Origin: Phaeotremella fagi
Lineage: Eukaryota > Basidiomycota > Tremellomycetes > Tremellales > Phaeotremellaceae
Length of the DNA: 64,000 nt
Reading direction: 5' to 3'
Assembly (NCBI GenBank): GCA_001599715.1
Contig: BCHU01000009.1
Coordinates: 1,116,001 to 1,180,000 of the forward strand
Part shown: positions 22,245-34,000 of the stretch, piece after piece
Layout: each line of letters begins with the position of its first letter
Numbering within the stretch: position 1 is the stretch's first letter
Notes under the pieces: generated by a model
Told to the model about the DNA's origin: nothing
Seen by the model: only the letters and a program-made list of their open reading frames with translations
The model's database searches: none
Made by a program: the position numbers and the translations under genes

Positions 22245-24248
22245 CTAGAAAGATTTACGGTTATGCGAACCGGTATGTCTTCTTGATCGAGACCAATGAC
22301 CTTCCTTGGCTCTAGGCATCTCTTTAACGATTTCATCTCTCTTTTGAGAAGTTGAACCGGCAGCTGCGTTCTTGTAGATGTTGTAGATATCCGTGTTTTT
22401 GGATGCTGTACCCAAATTCGACCAGGTGCTAAGAATCGAATCGTATGAATCGGAACTGACATCAACTGAAGCTGAGGATGGTAGATTGTATAAACCCCAT
22501 CCTCCCATGTTGACGGTTTTGTAAGTCCAATCGGTCCACCAGATACCGGCACTGTTGAGTTGATCCATCATCCATGCGAGGGTTGGTTGCATAGCCATGA
22601 ATTCACCCATGTACGCTGGGATACCGTATGATTCCCAAGTGTTGATGTCAGTGATAGCACCAGTGTTCCAGGCGTTTTGGTTGGTACCTTCGTCAGAAGT
22701 CATCATGAGATATTCATGAATCGAGTAGATGACGTTGGTCCATCCGTAAGTTGATGGGTTGGTTGAGATAGATTCCATAACAATGATTCGATTAGCGTCG
22801 ACTGATCTGACAGCGTTGTAAAGATCTTGTTGAAGGTTGTTGGCATATGATCCAGTTGGTTCGTTGATAACGTCATACGCGGCAATAGCACTTTCACCAA
22901 GATAATGAGCAGCGAAATCTTTCCAAATCGCACCAGCTGCGTCACGATCAGCTTGACCTGCTGAAGTGTTTTCCGAGATTTGAGAATAAGATGATTGTTG
23001 AGATGACCAAATGTGGAATGTTGGGATGACATACATTCCACGAGATTTAGCTTGAGCAATTGCCCAATCAAGTTTATCGTATCTGTTGGAAATCCAACTT
23101 CCATCAGCGTTTTGAAGGGTTCTCCAGGAGAACGGTAAACGTAAAAGGTTGAAACCGAGAGCAGCGAGATTATCGAAATCAGATGAAGTGAGGAAACTGT
23201 TTTGCCATGCAGCAATCAAATTCGCTGTTTGACTAGCACCGAATCTGGATTCAAGAGTTTCTTGAGCGAATCGATCTGCGTTACCAGAGTTATCGGTGAT
23301 ACCACACATCCAATCTTCGAGAACGAGCCATCCACCAAGGTTGGTACCTTTGAGGACTAGTTTGTTACCGTTAGAATCAACGACTGATGTACCTGAAGTC
23401 TGAAGGTAACCAGATGAGGTAGTAGCTTTACCAGTCGAGGATGACGATGCGGCAGAGGACGCAGCAGATGAGGAAGCGGATTTGGAGTGAGATGACCCGG
23501 CGGAGGAAGTAGCAGAAGAGTAACCAGCGGAGGAAGCAGCAGAGTAACCTGCAGATGAAGCAGCTGAAGAAGCAACTGGGTATCCTTTGGTCGAAGATGC
23601 ACTGCTTGGGTTGGCGTGGTGGCCACCAGCGATCAAAGCACCCCCAATAGCACTTGCCGTGTCAGTCGAAGAAGCGGAAGAGTCTGAAGCAGAAGCAGAT
23701 ACAGAGGATGACGAAGAAACAGTTGATGAAGCGATGAAAGCGGAAGACGATACAATCGTTCCAGTTTCACCTTCAGCGCAATCATCGATTTCCTCAACCT
23801 CAGTGAAAGTCCAATGTTGATTCGTGTTACCAGAATCACAACTCCAATTTTGAATAACGGTACCAGCGACACCTTTCCCGTCTGTTAAATCCAAACATTG
23901 ACCTTTACCTTGCCATTTGATGTTACTTCCGTCAACTTCAAAAGCTTGGTTGGTATTGTAACCGAAACATTCCCAAACTTGAAGTTTAGTTCCAGATTTC
24001 GTTTTACCATCAGTGACATCGACACAAAGTGAGGTTTCGGTGTTCTCCAAGGATGAACCTGTGAAGGTGAAGACAGTGTCCGAGTTGTCACACGATGTCA
24101 CTATCAGAGATGAACCGTCTGAACTACCTGATGATGCTAGACATAGTGATGGATACGATGAAGGTGAGATTTGATAGGTGACGTTGGAAGTGATGGCGAG
24201 TGTTGTTGGGATGAGTGAGAGGAGTAAGAATCGCGTTATTCTTGACAT
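22245..24248 (-). CDS. Secreted GH5 glucanase with N-terminal ricin-B-type lectin domain
   Basis: A single uninterrupted frame of 667 codons. Residues 1-19 form a signal peptide (MSRITRFLLLSLIPTTLAI). Residues about 22-150 are a beta-trefoil carbohydrate-binding (CBM13-like) domain with CLDLTDGKG and NTNQHWTF repeats. Residues about 165-280 are a Ser/Ala-rich linker, likely O-mannosylated. Residues about 283-610 are a GH5 catalytic domain: LKGTNLGGWLVLEDWM, FNLLRLPFSW, YDVINEP with acid/base Glu463, YSIHEYL, and AYMGEF with nucleophile Glu549. The fold is closest to fungal exo-beta-1,3-glucanases, which trim wall glucan. The loop after the third strand reads TFHIWSSQQ rather than the LHGAPGSQNG-type motif of Exg1, so another GH5 subfamily is possible. 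The C-terminal tail is basic, with no GPI signal. It is transcribed away from the Chs7 gene. It is odd for this genome in having no introns over 2 kb. Confidence 0.93.
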   Translation of the reverse strand: MSRITRFLLLSLIPTTLAITSNVTYQISPSSYPSLCLASSGSSDGSSLIVTSCDNSDTVFTFTGSSLENTETSLCVDVTDGKTKSGTKLQVWECFGYNTNQAFEVDGSNIKWQGKGQCLDLTDGKGVAGTVIQNWSCDSGNTNQHWTFTEVEEIDDCAEGETGTIVSSSAFIASSTVSSSSSVSASASDSSASSTDTASAIGGALIAGGHHANPSSASSTKGYPVASSAASSAGYSAASSAGYSSATSSAGSSHSKSASSSAASSAASSSSTGKATTSSGYLQTSGTSVVDSNGNKLVLKGTNLGGWLVLEDWMCGITDNSGNADRFAQETLESRFGASQTANLIAAWQNSFLTSSDFDNLAALGFNLLRLPFSWRTLQNADGSWISNRYDKLDWAIAQAKSRGMYVIPTFHIWSSQQSSYSQISENTSAGQADRDAAGAIWKDFAAHYLGESAIAAYDVINEPTGSYANNLQQDLYNAVRSVDANRIIVMESISTNPSTYGWTNVIYSIHEYLMMTSDEGTNQNAWNTGAITDINTWESYGIPAYMGEFMAMQPTLAWMMDQLNSAGIWWTDWTYKTVNMGGWGLYNLPSSASVDVSSDSYDSILSTWSNLGTASKNTDIYNIYKNAAAGSTSQKRDEIVKEMPRAKEGHWSRSRRHTGSHNRKSF

Positions 24249-25680
24249 GGTGGTGTGGTGTGTTGGGTGTGTTGAATTGAGCTTGGGTTGTCGTTGTTGA
24301 TCGTTCGTTTCGTAAAAAGGTAGATGGAGTTGAGTAGAAGAGTAGATGATTAGATGATGAAAGGGATCAGTGGGAGCGTTGAGTGATTGATGATAGATTT
24401 AAGAATAAGAGTAAAAGAGTGACAAAAGCTGAACCTGCAGCTAATAGTTGTTTTTGTAGTGTTTTATATGAGAATGGTAGCGGGAAGAGAGAATGGATGA
24501 ATAAGGAGATGAGGCGATGAGGAGGTGTGAGTGGAAGTGAAAGTGAAAGTAAGAAGTAAGAGAGTAAAAGAGGACAATAGGATGTATTAAAAAGGCAGTG
24601 TCAGAGATCAAAGCGTTGTGTATATCTGATGGTACCTACATGACATGTCCCGTGCGTTAAGCCAACTTTCAATATAGTAATTGATTTTACTCATCTCACG
24701 AGCACGCGTCGTAACTTTGTAACTTTGACTTTATGTTTACCCTGAACCCGTCCCTGAAACCATAGTCTCGGATGATACGCCTTGAACCTGAATGCATGTT
24801 TCAGATTATCTCCCCTTTGATCTCCCTTTCTCGTGGTGACCCTGAAAATCACAACCCATTGTTGGAACGTAACCTACAGGTTAACCACGCGTTGGGAAGT
24901 AAAGTTAACTTTGTTGGAACAACTTCTTAAGGCTCTATCAACGCCATAAAGCCATCCCGGGAGAGTGGGTCGTGGGTCGGTGGGTGAGTGTCGGCTTTCA
25001 TCTTGGGGTTATTACTCCTCTTGGCGTTCAATGCCTAGCAAGCCCAGATAATTGAGTAAGTTAAAGTATTTAGGGATATCCATAGTCATACGTTATTCCA
25101 ATGTCTATCAGTGGCGAGTGGCGAAGTAAGTTTGACTTGAATGAACGAGTACATTAAAGACAGATGAAAGAGACGAACAATAAGTTACAGATACAGTCAA
25201 TTCCTTTTGTTCTATGTCAAGTATAAGTATGACACGCATTCACTCTCCTGCTCCACCCCGCGTTTCAGCTATGATCACACAACGGGGTAGAAGCAATGAC
25301 AGTAAACATGCGATTGTATGGCAGTGCAGTGTCCGCCTTCCTCCCTCCTTTGCTCTCCTTTCCTTTCATTCAACCCATACACACATACACTCAATCTAAC
25401 TTGAACTTCTTATCCATTTTCTCACCATCAAGATCATCCACAACCTAACCATAGCTGTGGCTATCATCGTACCACCAGATAAGCTATACACCTAAACGCA
25501 AGAGTGGCAACCTCACAACAAAAACTAAAACAACGATTGCGACGACGAACACCTTGACGACGAGATTTTCATCGACCCCTTTTCCCACTCTCTCACTCTT
25601 GATAACTACAACCAACACCACGACCAATCTGACATCACACCTAAATCATCTATAATACAGTAATATACAACACCACCAAG
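24249..25680. other. Divergent intergenic region between two cell-wall genes
   Basis: These 1.43 kb hold the promoters of the GH5 glucanase (leftward) and the Chs7 gene (rightward). Next to the glucanase, about 24290-24590 is purine-rich on this strand, that is, a pyrimidine-rich leader for the leftward gene (GAAAGTGAAAGT repeats near 24535-24555). Next to Chs7, about 25330-25680 is C/A-rich and probably its leader. The middle part, about 24600-25200, has no clear feature. An open frame at 25214-25399 is probably chance. Confidence 0.6.
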
Positions 25681-27152
25681 ATGTCAGAACCCTTCGGTTC
25701 ATTCGGTTGGATCTGTGAGTCAAACTCTCAATCCACAACCTCTAACCGCCTCCAGGTCGTAACACAGTCCTACCCCAATGTAACCTCCTATTCAACCAAC
25801 TCTTCAACTCCCCAACAGGGAAATCATCAGGTCTAACCACCCTCTTCCCCTCGAATTCCAATTTCTTCAAACAATTCAATGTTGTGAGTCTCGAAATTTA
25901 TCATTCAACCCTCTAACATCTTCTGATTTTTCTTCAGACATCAATCTCAAGCGAGGGAGATAACAATGTTTTAGCTGCTAGGGCGGTTGCTGGGACTGGT
26001 GTCGGTGCGGGATGTGAGATTGCTCGAGTCGGTCAGAAAGGTGGTTTAGGTGATGTTGGCGAGTAGAAATTTTTGGGATTCCATTTGATTATGATCAAGC
26101 TGACTTCTTGGGATAGCTTTGATAGTTCTATCAGCACTATCCTTGTTTTTCGTCATCTACTTGATTTTCTTGAGTGGAAGAAGGAAAGCTGCTGTTGGTA
26201 GACATGAATTCCGGATACTGTTGATTGTGAGTGAAAATGGAGTAGAGGTTTCGTATTCTTTCTTGATTGATTACTGACAATGCGTTTATGGACTTTAGGC
26301 TTTAGCTGGACACTGCGCTTTACAACTCATCACTATGACATCGATCCTTGAACAGGGTATGTAGCTATTCATGAATGCTTTGACGAACCAGCTGAAACCC
26401 ACTTAGGAACGATGGCAATATCGATCCTCTCCTCGATTCACGTAGCACTAATCGTAACCCTCTTCTGGATACTACTGGGTAACGCCTTAATAGCCCTCCA
26501 AATGGTAGAGTACGTCCAACCATTCTCCCCACTTCTGAAATCTTCTTCTAACTGCGAGATAAATAGAGACGGAACACCAGCAGCTTTATTCCCGCTCTCA
26601 ATCCTCTCAGTCATATTCCTCGTAGCTACACTCTGGATAACCCTCGATACAAGTTTCGCCTGGTCGAAATTATTCGTCATTGACGATCCTAAATCCCAGC
26701 TTAGGGTTACGGCGTTGTTCGTTTTAACATTACTTTGGCCTGCGGTGTAGGTCTATCTTTATATAATTTATCTGGGGTGCTGATAGATAAACTTTAGGGC
26801 GGCAGTTGGTTATCTAGCTATCATGCTATATATAACTTTAGGTAGATTGGCAGAAAAGAAACCTGCACTCTATTATTCTGGAGCATTCATCTTGTTCGCA
26901 ATCGGACAAATCATTTTCTTCTTGGCTTCAGAACCTTTGTGTAACGTGAGTCAAAGCTACAACTGTCAGAATCATCATTCTTCGTTATGAATGATAGTTG
27001 ACGGCTGTGCTCTCCAGGCGTCAAGTCGTAGAATCAACGGAGCTTTTTTGACGAGTTTACTGAATTCAGCTGCTGTTGGTGTTTTATATTTAGCTTGGGA
27101 ATCTATCACTGAAGATGATTGGGGGGATGGGTATGAGGATGGTATGTGGTAG
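25681..27152 (+). CDS. CHS7: Chitin synthase export chaperone
   Basis: This is an ER membrane protein that lets chitin synthase III (Chs3) leave the ER. The start is the ATG at 25681: MSEPFGSFGWIC-RNTVLPQCNLLF, the usual Chs7 opening of FG..x..C..N..LP.C. Downstream landmarks are GAGCEIARVGQKGGLGDV, the helix IVLSALSLFFVIYLIFL, then AAVGRHEFRILLI, LEQGTMAISILSSIHVALIVTLFW, VEDGTPAALFPL, LRVTALFVLTLLWP, IMLYITLGRL, ALYYSGAFILFAIGQIIFFLASEPLC, INGAFLTSLLNSAAVGVLYLAWESITEDDW, and a TAG at 27150-27152. This gives about seven membrane helices. There are about eight introns. One, starting at about 26061, appears to use a GC donor (GCGAGT), since only this keeps the frame into ALIVLSALS. It diverges from the glucanase gene. 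Confidence 0.92.
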
Positions 27153-27419
27153 AATGCAGGTGTGGTAGAATGCAGGGTGTTTACAGTGTATCTTGATGTA
27201 CAGTGTTTGTGTATATTTCTGTGGAGTATGGATAATGTAGATCGAACAAAGATCCAATGTGTCATGTCGCAGCTAATCCGACTTGAAGCCTGGTTCTGGG
27301 CGTAGAGCCGTTTTTGCGAGAATGCCATGCAGATTAATCCCTAAGAATGTTACAACATATTAAAGCCCCAAACACCCAAAAATGCTACTTTACAGTATCC
27401 CAGCTTCCCTCGAACATCC

Positions 27420-28522
27420 TCACTTCCGTCTGGTAAGACTTATCAGACTCACCCCTTCCCTAACATACCGTTCCCTCTCTCCAGGTTTATCATCCATCAC
27501 CAAAGCAGAATCGAAGTGTTTCTTCAACAACGCGAAAAACCTTTTATCTGCCTATTAAAACACAACCAACGTCAGTTTTCAGCTGTATGGGGAATGGAAC
27601 CTCACCTTTCTACGTTTTTTCCAGCAAAATAGAATTTCAACTTCTTTGCCTATAGGTGCTAGATCACATAACGTCTTGACTAGGAGTGGGAAAGCTGGCT
27701 ATTGTCGAGTCAATTTTTTTGTTTTTGAATTGAGGGTTACACGACGACGTACCTCGAAATAAACACAATCAGCAGCTAAGATCAGAGTGGATTCTTGGAT
27801 TGGGATAGTCGTCGAAGGATCTTCGCCCCAGTTGTATTCTTCTACATGGATTCCAGGATGATTTGGGAGGTTCAACAAACAATTTCGTCTCATCAGATCT
27901 AACAGGGGTCTATAGAATCATCAGTCCTTTGTCACAACAACGAGGATTGTGTTGTCTAAGAGATTTATTTACTCACTCTTGATCCGTAACCCAAATCTCT
28001 GAATTCAATTCCAAGATCCCAGCTACGATACCAACTAATCCAGTTCCACTTCCCAATTCAATAATCTTCTTCCCGACAAGAAAAGATTTATTGAGATGAA
28101 CTCGATAAGCCAGATATCTAGACAAAATCTAATCCTTCCCTTAGCACCTTATTCACATCAAAAATTGAATGAAACAGATAGCCCACCTCACCAGCTGGCC
28201 AGGCTATACCACCACAACCAGGTCCAGCGTCAACTTTCAATCGAACCTGTTGATTCAGATACGGGATTTCCAATGTCGTCTCTTCGGATTCAACTGTGGT
28301 GGCTGCTCTGGTTGGTGCTAGTCCTTCGAACGTTGGTGGTTGGTTCGAATCTTGTGATGAGAATGAGGATGAGCGGGAGCGGGAGCGGGGGTTGGAGATT
28401 GTCATTACTTTGTTGGTGAATGACAATTGTAGATTGCTGAGGGAGATTGTTGCTAGAACTTCTTCTATTTTTGACTTCGGAAAATGGAGCCCCTCAAAAA
28501 CAAGATGATCATCTGCTGTCAT
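27420..28522 (-). CDS. Protein lysine methyltransferase, EFM6/METTL21-like
   Basis: This is a seven-beta-strand SAM-dependent methyltransferase of the METTL21 group. The yeast Efm6 relative methylates translation factor eEF1A. Read on the minus strand, the start at 28522 gives MTADDHLVFEGLHFPKS. The SAM-binding parts come after splicing: GCGGIAWPAGEVLSRYL, KKIIELGSGTGLVGIVAG (motif I), IWVTDQRPLLDLMRRNC, and EYNWGEDPS...LILAADCVYFEPAFPLLVKTL (the post-motif with the D-C-V-Y of this group). It ends near 27420 with a TGA after ISLTRRK. There are about four short introns. The substrate is inferred from the family only. The 65-base gap to the next gene, transcribed the other way, implies a shared promoter. 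Confidence 0.85.
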
Positions 28523-28587
28523 TCAACAACATCATCAGCATAAAATAACATACAGATTATATAAACAACCCTCATCCACTCCTGACA

Positions 28588-29918
28588 ATGGATCCACCTC
28601 CTCTAACAAATACCTTCCCTATCCCCAAATCCCCACCAAAAGTCCCTAACCACCGAGCAACCTCCCCAGTCCTCCTTCGACCACTCCCATCAACCAAAAC
28701 CCTAACTCTCGAAGGTCAAGCCCAATCCGAATTAGAACTCTACAAACAAACCCAACAGTTGAAAAAGGAGAAAGAGTTAGCTGAAGCTTTACAAGAACAA
28801 CAATTTTCTGTTGAACGGAGTAGAGTGAAAAATGAGATTGGGGTTTGGAATCGATTACGGTCACCTTCGAAATCCTCTGATTCTGGGGTGAGGAAAGGTT
28901 CAGTTGGTGGTCCGTTTAAATCCCCTCCTCAACCTTTTGAACTTTATCAGGCTATTGATAAGAAGGATATCGATTTTATTATGAGAGTCAGGGATTACGC
29001 TTTTGGATTGCTTTTGCAGAAGAACTCGAATCAGTTTCCTATCATTTACGCTTCTAGGATCGGGGATAGTCATAGGGATATCGTTATTCTTCTCATCGGT
29101 GCTATGTCGAGGTCAGTCAGTGTTCTCTTTGTAGATTTGATCACCGATTGATCGTTGACTATAGATACGTCAATCATTTAGACGATAGTGATTTCCAAAA
29201 GAAGGAAACGATCAATACTTTGAAAGCTTTACGTGGGTGTTCGTCATTGACTTGCCAACGATTTATTAATGCAGGTATCCATCATTCTTAGGTACCAATG
29301 TAAGTCAACACAACCATTGTCTGAAACTCATCAATCCCAGTTAAAACTCGCGATCGACAACGCCCTCCTCCCAGCATTCTCACCAGACCTCCTATCCTCT
29401 TACCTCCAAGTCTTGATAATGTCAGAAGGTGATTCCTGGATTCAAAAATCAATTTACGAGATTTCTTTACTTCTTCGTGACAACTCATCAACTTCGAAAC
29501 CTATAAGCAAAGCTGAAGAACTGGTTAGACAATTCTGTACGAAAGAATTGAAAGGTGTTCAAGGTGGTATCGGGGGTGTAGAGGAATATATCGCTAACGC
29601 GGTAATCGATTTGGTTTTGATGGCAACTTGGAGTTTGGTTTGTTCACAAATCGATACCGAACCTTTACCTGTGGGTTCAACATATCTAACATTCGTGATT
29701 CACACTAATATCGTGATTAGACATATACATTTGCAAGGGATTTACGAACTTTTCAATTATTCTCAGAAGCTTCTGAAACCAATCGGACGAAATTGATCAA
29801 ATGTAATTCTAGGACTAGGAGTTTGGTCGATAAACTATTGACTTTTGCTGGTGACACCAAAAAAAGTGTTAGAGGGAGGTTAAAAGATGTCAAAGAAGTT
29901 TTGGACGGTGATTCTTAG
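28588..29918 (+). CDS. Uncharacterised protein with coiled-coil and helical domain
   Basis: The start is the ATG at 28588 (MDPPPLTNTFPIPK). The N-terminal 60 residues are Pro-rich, followed by a charged coiled-coil stretch (ELYKQTQQLKKEKELAEALQEQQ). The rest is helical, with FELYQAIDKKDIDFIMRVRDYAFGLLL and FPIIYASRIGDSHRDIVILLIGAMS (weakly ankyrin-like), then LKLAIDNALLPAFSPDLLSSYLQVL and EEYIANAVIDLVLMATWSLV, ending ...GRLKDVKEVLDGDS with a TAG at 29916-29918. It has about four introns. The frame holds only if an 8-nt exon (29292-29299) is included between two introns. I recognise no family. Its head-to-head position with the methyltransferase gene suggests co-expression but not function. 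Confidence 0.75.
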
Positions 29919-31084
29919 TTCACCTCGGAACGCTTTTCTTGGGGTATCGTCCAATCACAGTCGAAAACTCGCATGATTCGAAGTCAATCATTGTCCGCAT
30001 CGCTGTTTGAAAATCACCACCTGAAGTTTGAAAAAGGTTGTACACGCAGGAAGTACAACATACCTCAAACCTCACCCTCACCACAACATCCGCGGAATTG
30101 GCTGTTCACTTCCTGTCGCAGCTAATTCCTCCCCTACATCCCAGTATATCCACCATCAAAGCATTCAACGTTTGTATCTCATGCTCCATTTGTCATCACA
30201 TTCAGTCGAGGGCTCTGTTTCAATGGAGGTTGTTTGTTATCAGTAGTCAAGATATAAATATGATAAATGTAATAACGTTGACTTTACGACACGCGCTCGA
30301 TTACGAAGAGACGAGATAAGACTAAGTATTCGACGTAGACAGACTGCATACTAAGTCTTCGTCATTGACCTATTCAACGGCTCAACTTCGGTATACTAGT
30401 GTGTTTTAACAAAACAAACAAGTAATTCATTCGTATAAGTAAAACATTACACAAGAAGTGGCGAAGAAGAGATGCACATGAAAAAAAGTGAGGTATATCG
30501 TAAACTTGAAAGGTCAACCTCCACTGCAGTCCCTGCACCAATTTATAAGCATTACCCACCCAAGAAAAGGTTTCACAGGGGTTTGAAAAGGAAGATTATT
30601 GAAACGGCATTTCACGTGTTGATGAGTACCCAAAACTCCAAAGGAAATAAAATTCGGCGCCCTTTTTAGACCTAAATACTTAGGATTCGAAGACAAAAGA
30701 ACGCCTCTGACGAATAAGTTGAGAAGCATGCATGCATGCCGTCCAGGGTGGCTCCGAAAAGGAAAAGGAAATAGACTGCGTTGTTTACATTTTACCTCAC
30801 GATTGCTTCAAAATTAAGTCGTAAGGCTTTAGTCATTCGCCAAGCATCAGAACCAGCACCAGAAGCATCGCATCACTCTCGTTCCCCCAATCGGAACCGG
30901 ACATCAGTAGTCTGACTCGTAATTCAAAGCCCCAAGCCCGAAGGTCTCCAAAAGTCTAAGACTGAATACACACAGGTTAGGTTCGATAACAAATAATTCT
31001 ATTCTTTTATTTTCTGATAAACAACAAATTATATTTTTTTATTCCAAGGAAAAAAACAAAACGATTTCATAGCATAAAGCGCAA
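29919..31084. other. Intergenic region upstream of the PDR transporter
   Basis: These 1.17 kb hold the 3' flank of the previous gene and the promoter and leader of the PDR transporter. Several short open frames look like chance. A palindromic GCATGCATGCATGC tract lies at about 30726-30740. The last 100 bases before the ATG are A/T-rich leader. No mobile element or RNA gene is recognised. Confidence 0.55.
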
Positions 31085-34000
31085 ATGTCAGCCGCAGAGA
31101 TCGCACTAGGTGCACCCATCTCTACTGCCGCTGGAGCGACAACAGGTGTAACCGATCCAACTACCAATCCCGTCTCCACCGACATAGAAACCCATCATTC
31201 TGATGATGGAACCTTAGCAGAGGACAAAACCAAAGACTCACACAATTTAGAAGTGGATGGTGAAAAAGCGGCCATCAAACGATCAGCCAATTCATCACTT
31301 GATCATCTTGCCGATCTCGGTGGTCCAAGAGGTGTTTCCGTTCGTAGAGGTAAAGAAGAGTTTGCTGCTCTAGAAAGAAGATATTCAAATCTATCACAAC
31401 ATTCTCAAGATCTACAAAGACAATCTACCAGACGTTCAGTTATTTCTGGATTCCATCAACCTGAACGTGCAGTCACTAACGTTTCTCAAGCTGATGTTGA
31501 GAAGGCGCAAGCGGAGGATGAATTTGATTTGGCTGGTATTTTGAAAAACAACAGAAAGAGGGCGGATGAATCTGAGATCAAACATAAAAAAGTTGGCGTA
31601 GGTAAGTACCACCAACGTACTTCTTTGTCACCCTTGCTGATCGTCCATCACAGTATGGGAAGATTTAGAAGTCGTTGGTGCTGGTGGTATCAAAATCAAT
31701 ATCAGAACTTTCCAAAACGCCATCATTGAACAATTCCTCATGCCCGTCCTCGCCGTAGCAGGACTGTTTGGCTTCAATCCATTCGCTCCAAAGGCCAAAA
31801 CGATTTTACACAAGAACTCAGGTTTGTTGAAGCCAGGAGAAATGTGTTTGGTTTTAGGTGAGTAGTATTGAAGCTTTGAAACATCTATCGTGATCGTGCT
31901 TATCCCTTGATTTAGGTCGTCCTGGTTCTGGTTGTTCGACGTTCCTTAAATCGATCACCAACCAACGTGACAGTTATATGGCTGTCAACGGTAATGTCGA
32001 GTACGCCGGTGTCGGATGGAAAGAAATGCACAAGCACTATTCTGGGTACGTTACACTTTTGATTCATAGCTAATTGTTCAGTGAGGTTCTTTATAATCAA
32101 GAAGATGATGATCATCTTCCTACCCTTACTGTTGCTCAAACTATTCGATTCGCACTCTCAACCAAAACTCCAGGAAGAAAGATTCACGGAGTCAGCAACG
32201 CTCAATTCCGTGAAGATGTTCTGGATCTCCTCTTATCAATGTTGAACATCAAACATACCGCAAACACCATCGTCGGTAACAACTTCGTTAGAGGTGTTAG
32301 TGGTGGTGAAAGAAAAAGAGTCTCGATCGCAGAACAATTCTCATCCGCTGCTGTAGTTTGTTCTTGGGACAACTCTACCCGTGGATTGGACGCATCAACT
32401 GCTTTGGATTACGCCAAATCTTTAAGACTTTTGACCGATATTACCAATCAAACTACCTTTGTTTCTCTTTACCAAGCTGGTGAAGGTATTTACGACCAGT
32501 TCGACAAAATAATGGTCATCAACGAAGGTCACGTAGTCTACTTTGGTCCAGCCAAGGAAGCCCGTCAATATATGATTAGTCTTGGTTATCGTGTAGGTCA
32601 TGATTTGCTTGTATGATCACTACCCTTTACTAATCCCCGCTTCAGGACCTTCCTCGTCAAACAACTGCTGATTATCTCACTGGTTGTACCGATGTCAATG
32701 AACGTCAATTCGCAGACGGCAAGGATGAATCTTCGGTTCCAAACACACCTGAAGGTATGGAAGAAGCCTATCTTAAATCAGACATCCATGCTAGAATGAT
32801 GCAAGAGAAAGAAGAATACAAACAATTAATGCAACAAGATAACGGTATCCAACAAGAATTCAGACAAGCAGTCCGAGATCAAAAACGTAAAGGTGTCGGA
32901 AAGAAATCACCTTACACCGTATCTTTCTTCACACAAGTCAAAGCCTTGTTTATCAGACAATTGCAATTGAAATTCCAAGATAAATTCGGTATTTACACTT
33001 CTTACGCTACTTCAATCATCATCGCTCTTATCGTCGGTTCCGTTTACTACCAAATTCCACAAACTGCTTCAGGTGCTTTCTCTCGTGGTGGTTTACTCTT
33101 TATCGGTCTTTTGTTCAACGCTCTTACTTCTTTCTCTGAATTACCTTCTCAAATGATGGTAAGTGAACACATTTTACTTATTCTGACACCTAGGGTCGTC
33201 CAATCATGTACAAACAAGTTGGTTATCGAATGTACAGACCTGGTTCTTTGGCTTTGGCTAGTACCGCAGCCGACGTTCCTTTCTCCGCAACCAATATCTT
33301 GTTTTTCACTTTGATTCTGTATTGGATGGGTGGTCTCTATAAGTCAGCTGGTGCATACTTTATTTTCTACCTTTTGATTTATACGGTAAGTTCTGGATAA
33401 AGAGTGAAGCTGATGTCTAGGCTTTCATGACTATGAGTGCTTTCTTCAGAACTTTGGGTGTTGCGACGAAATCCTACGACGTGGCAGCGAGATTGGCATC
33501 TTTACTCATCAGTTCCATGGTCATTTATGCTGGATACATGATTCCCGTTTACGCAATGAAAAGATGGTTGTTCTGGCTATTCTGTAGGTGAACTACAATA
33601 AACTAACTAACAACAGACCTCAATCCATTGAGTTATGGTTATGAAGCTATCTTTGCCAATGAATTCAGTCGTATCAACGTAAGTCGTCAATCGTAATGTT
33701 CGCTCATCATCAGCTCGTTTGTGACGCCAATTACATCATCCCAAGAAACATCGGAGCCATCACCAAATACCCAACTACCGTTGGGCCTAATCAACTTTGT
33801 TCATTACAAGGTGCTGTCGCTGGTCAAGCTTCAGTCTCGGGTACGGCTTACATGGAAGCTGGTTTCGAATATTACAAAGCGCATATCTGGCGTAACGTAA
33901 GTCTCATCCTTCACCCACCAAAATTCATACCATGTTCTACGTCCTCAAGTTCTAATCCACGAGTAGTTCGGTATTCTTATCGGTTTCTTCATCTTCTTCC

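Noticed and set aside
23587..23820. Acidic plus-strand frame opposite the glucanase linker
   Set aside because: It is the antisense image of the Ser/Ala-rich linker and the end of the lectin domain.
30000..31084. Possible transposon remnant upstream of the PDR transporter
   Set aside because: I saw no terminal repeats, target-site duplications or transposase-like frames, only short repeats and chance ORFs.
32341..32420. Apparent damage in NBD1 Walker B of the PDR transporter (WDNSTRGLD)
   Set aside because: This degenerate form, like the Cys in Walker A and the LSVEARKR signature of NBD2, is normal for fungal PDR transporters, so it is not a pseudogene sign.
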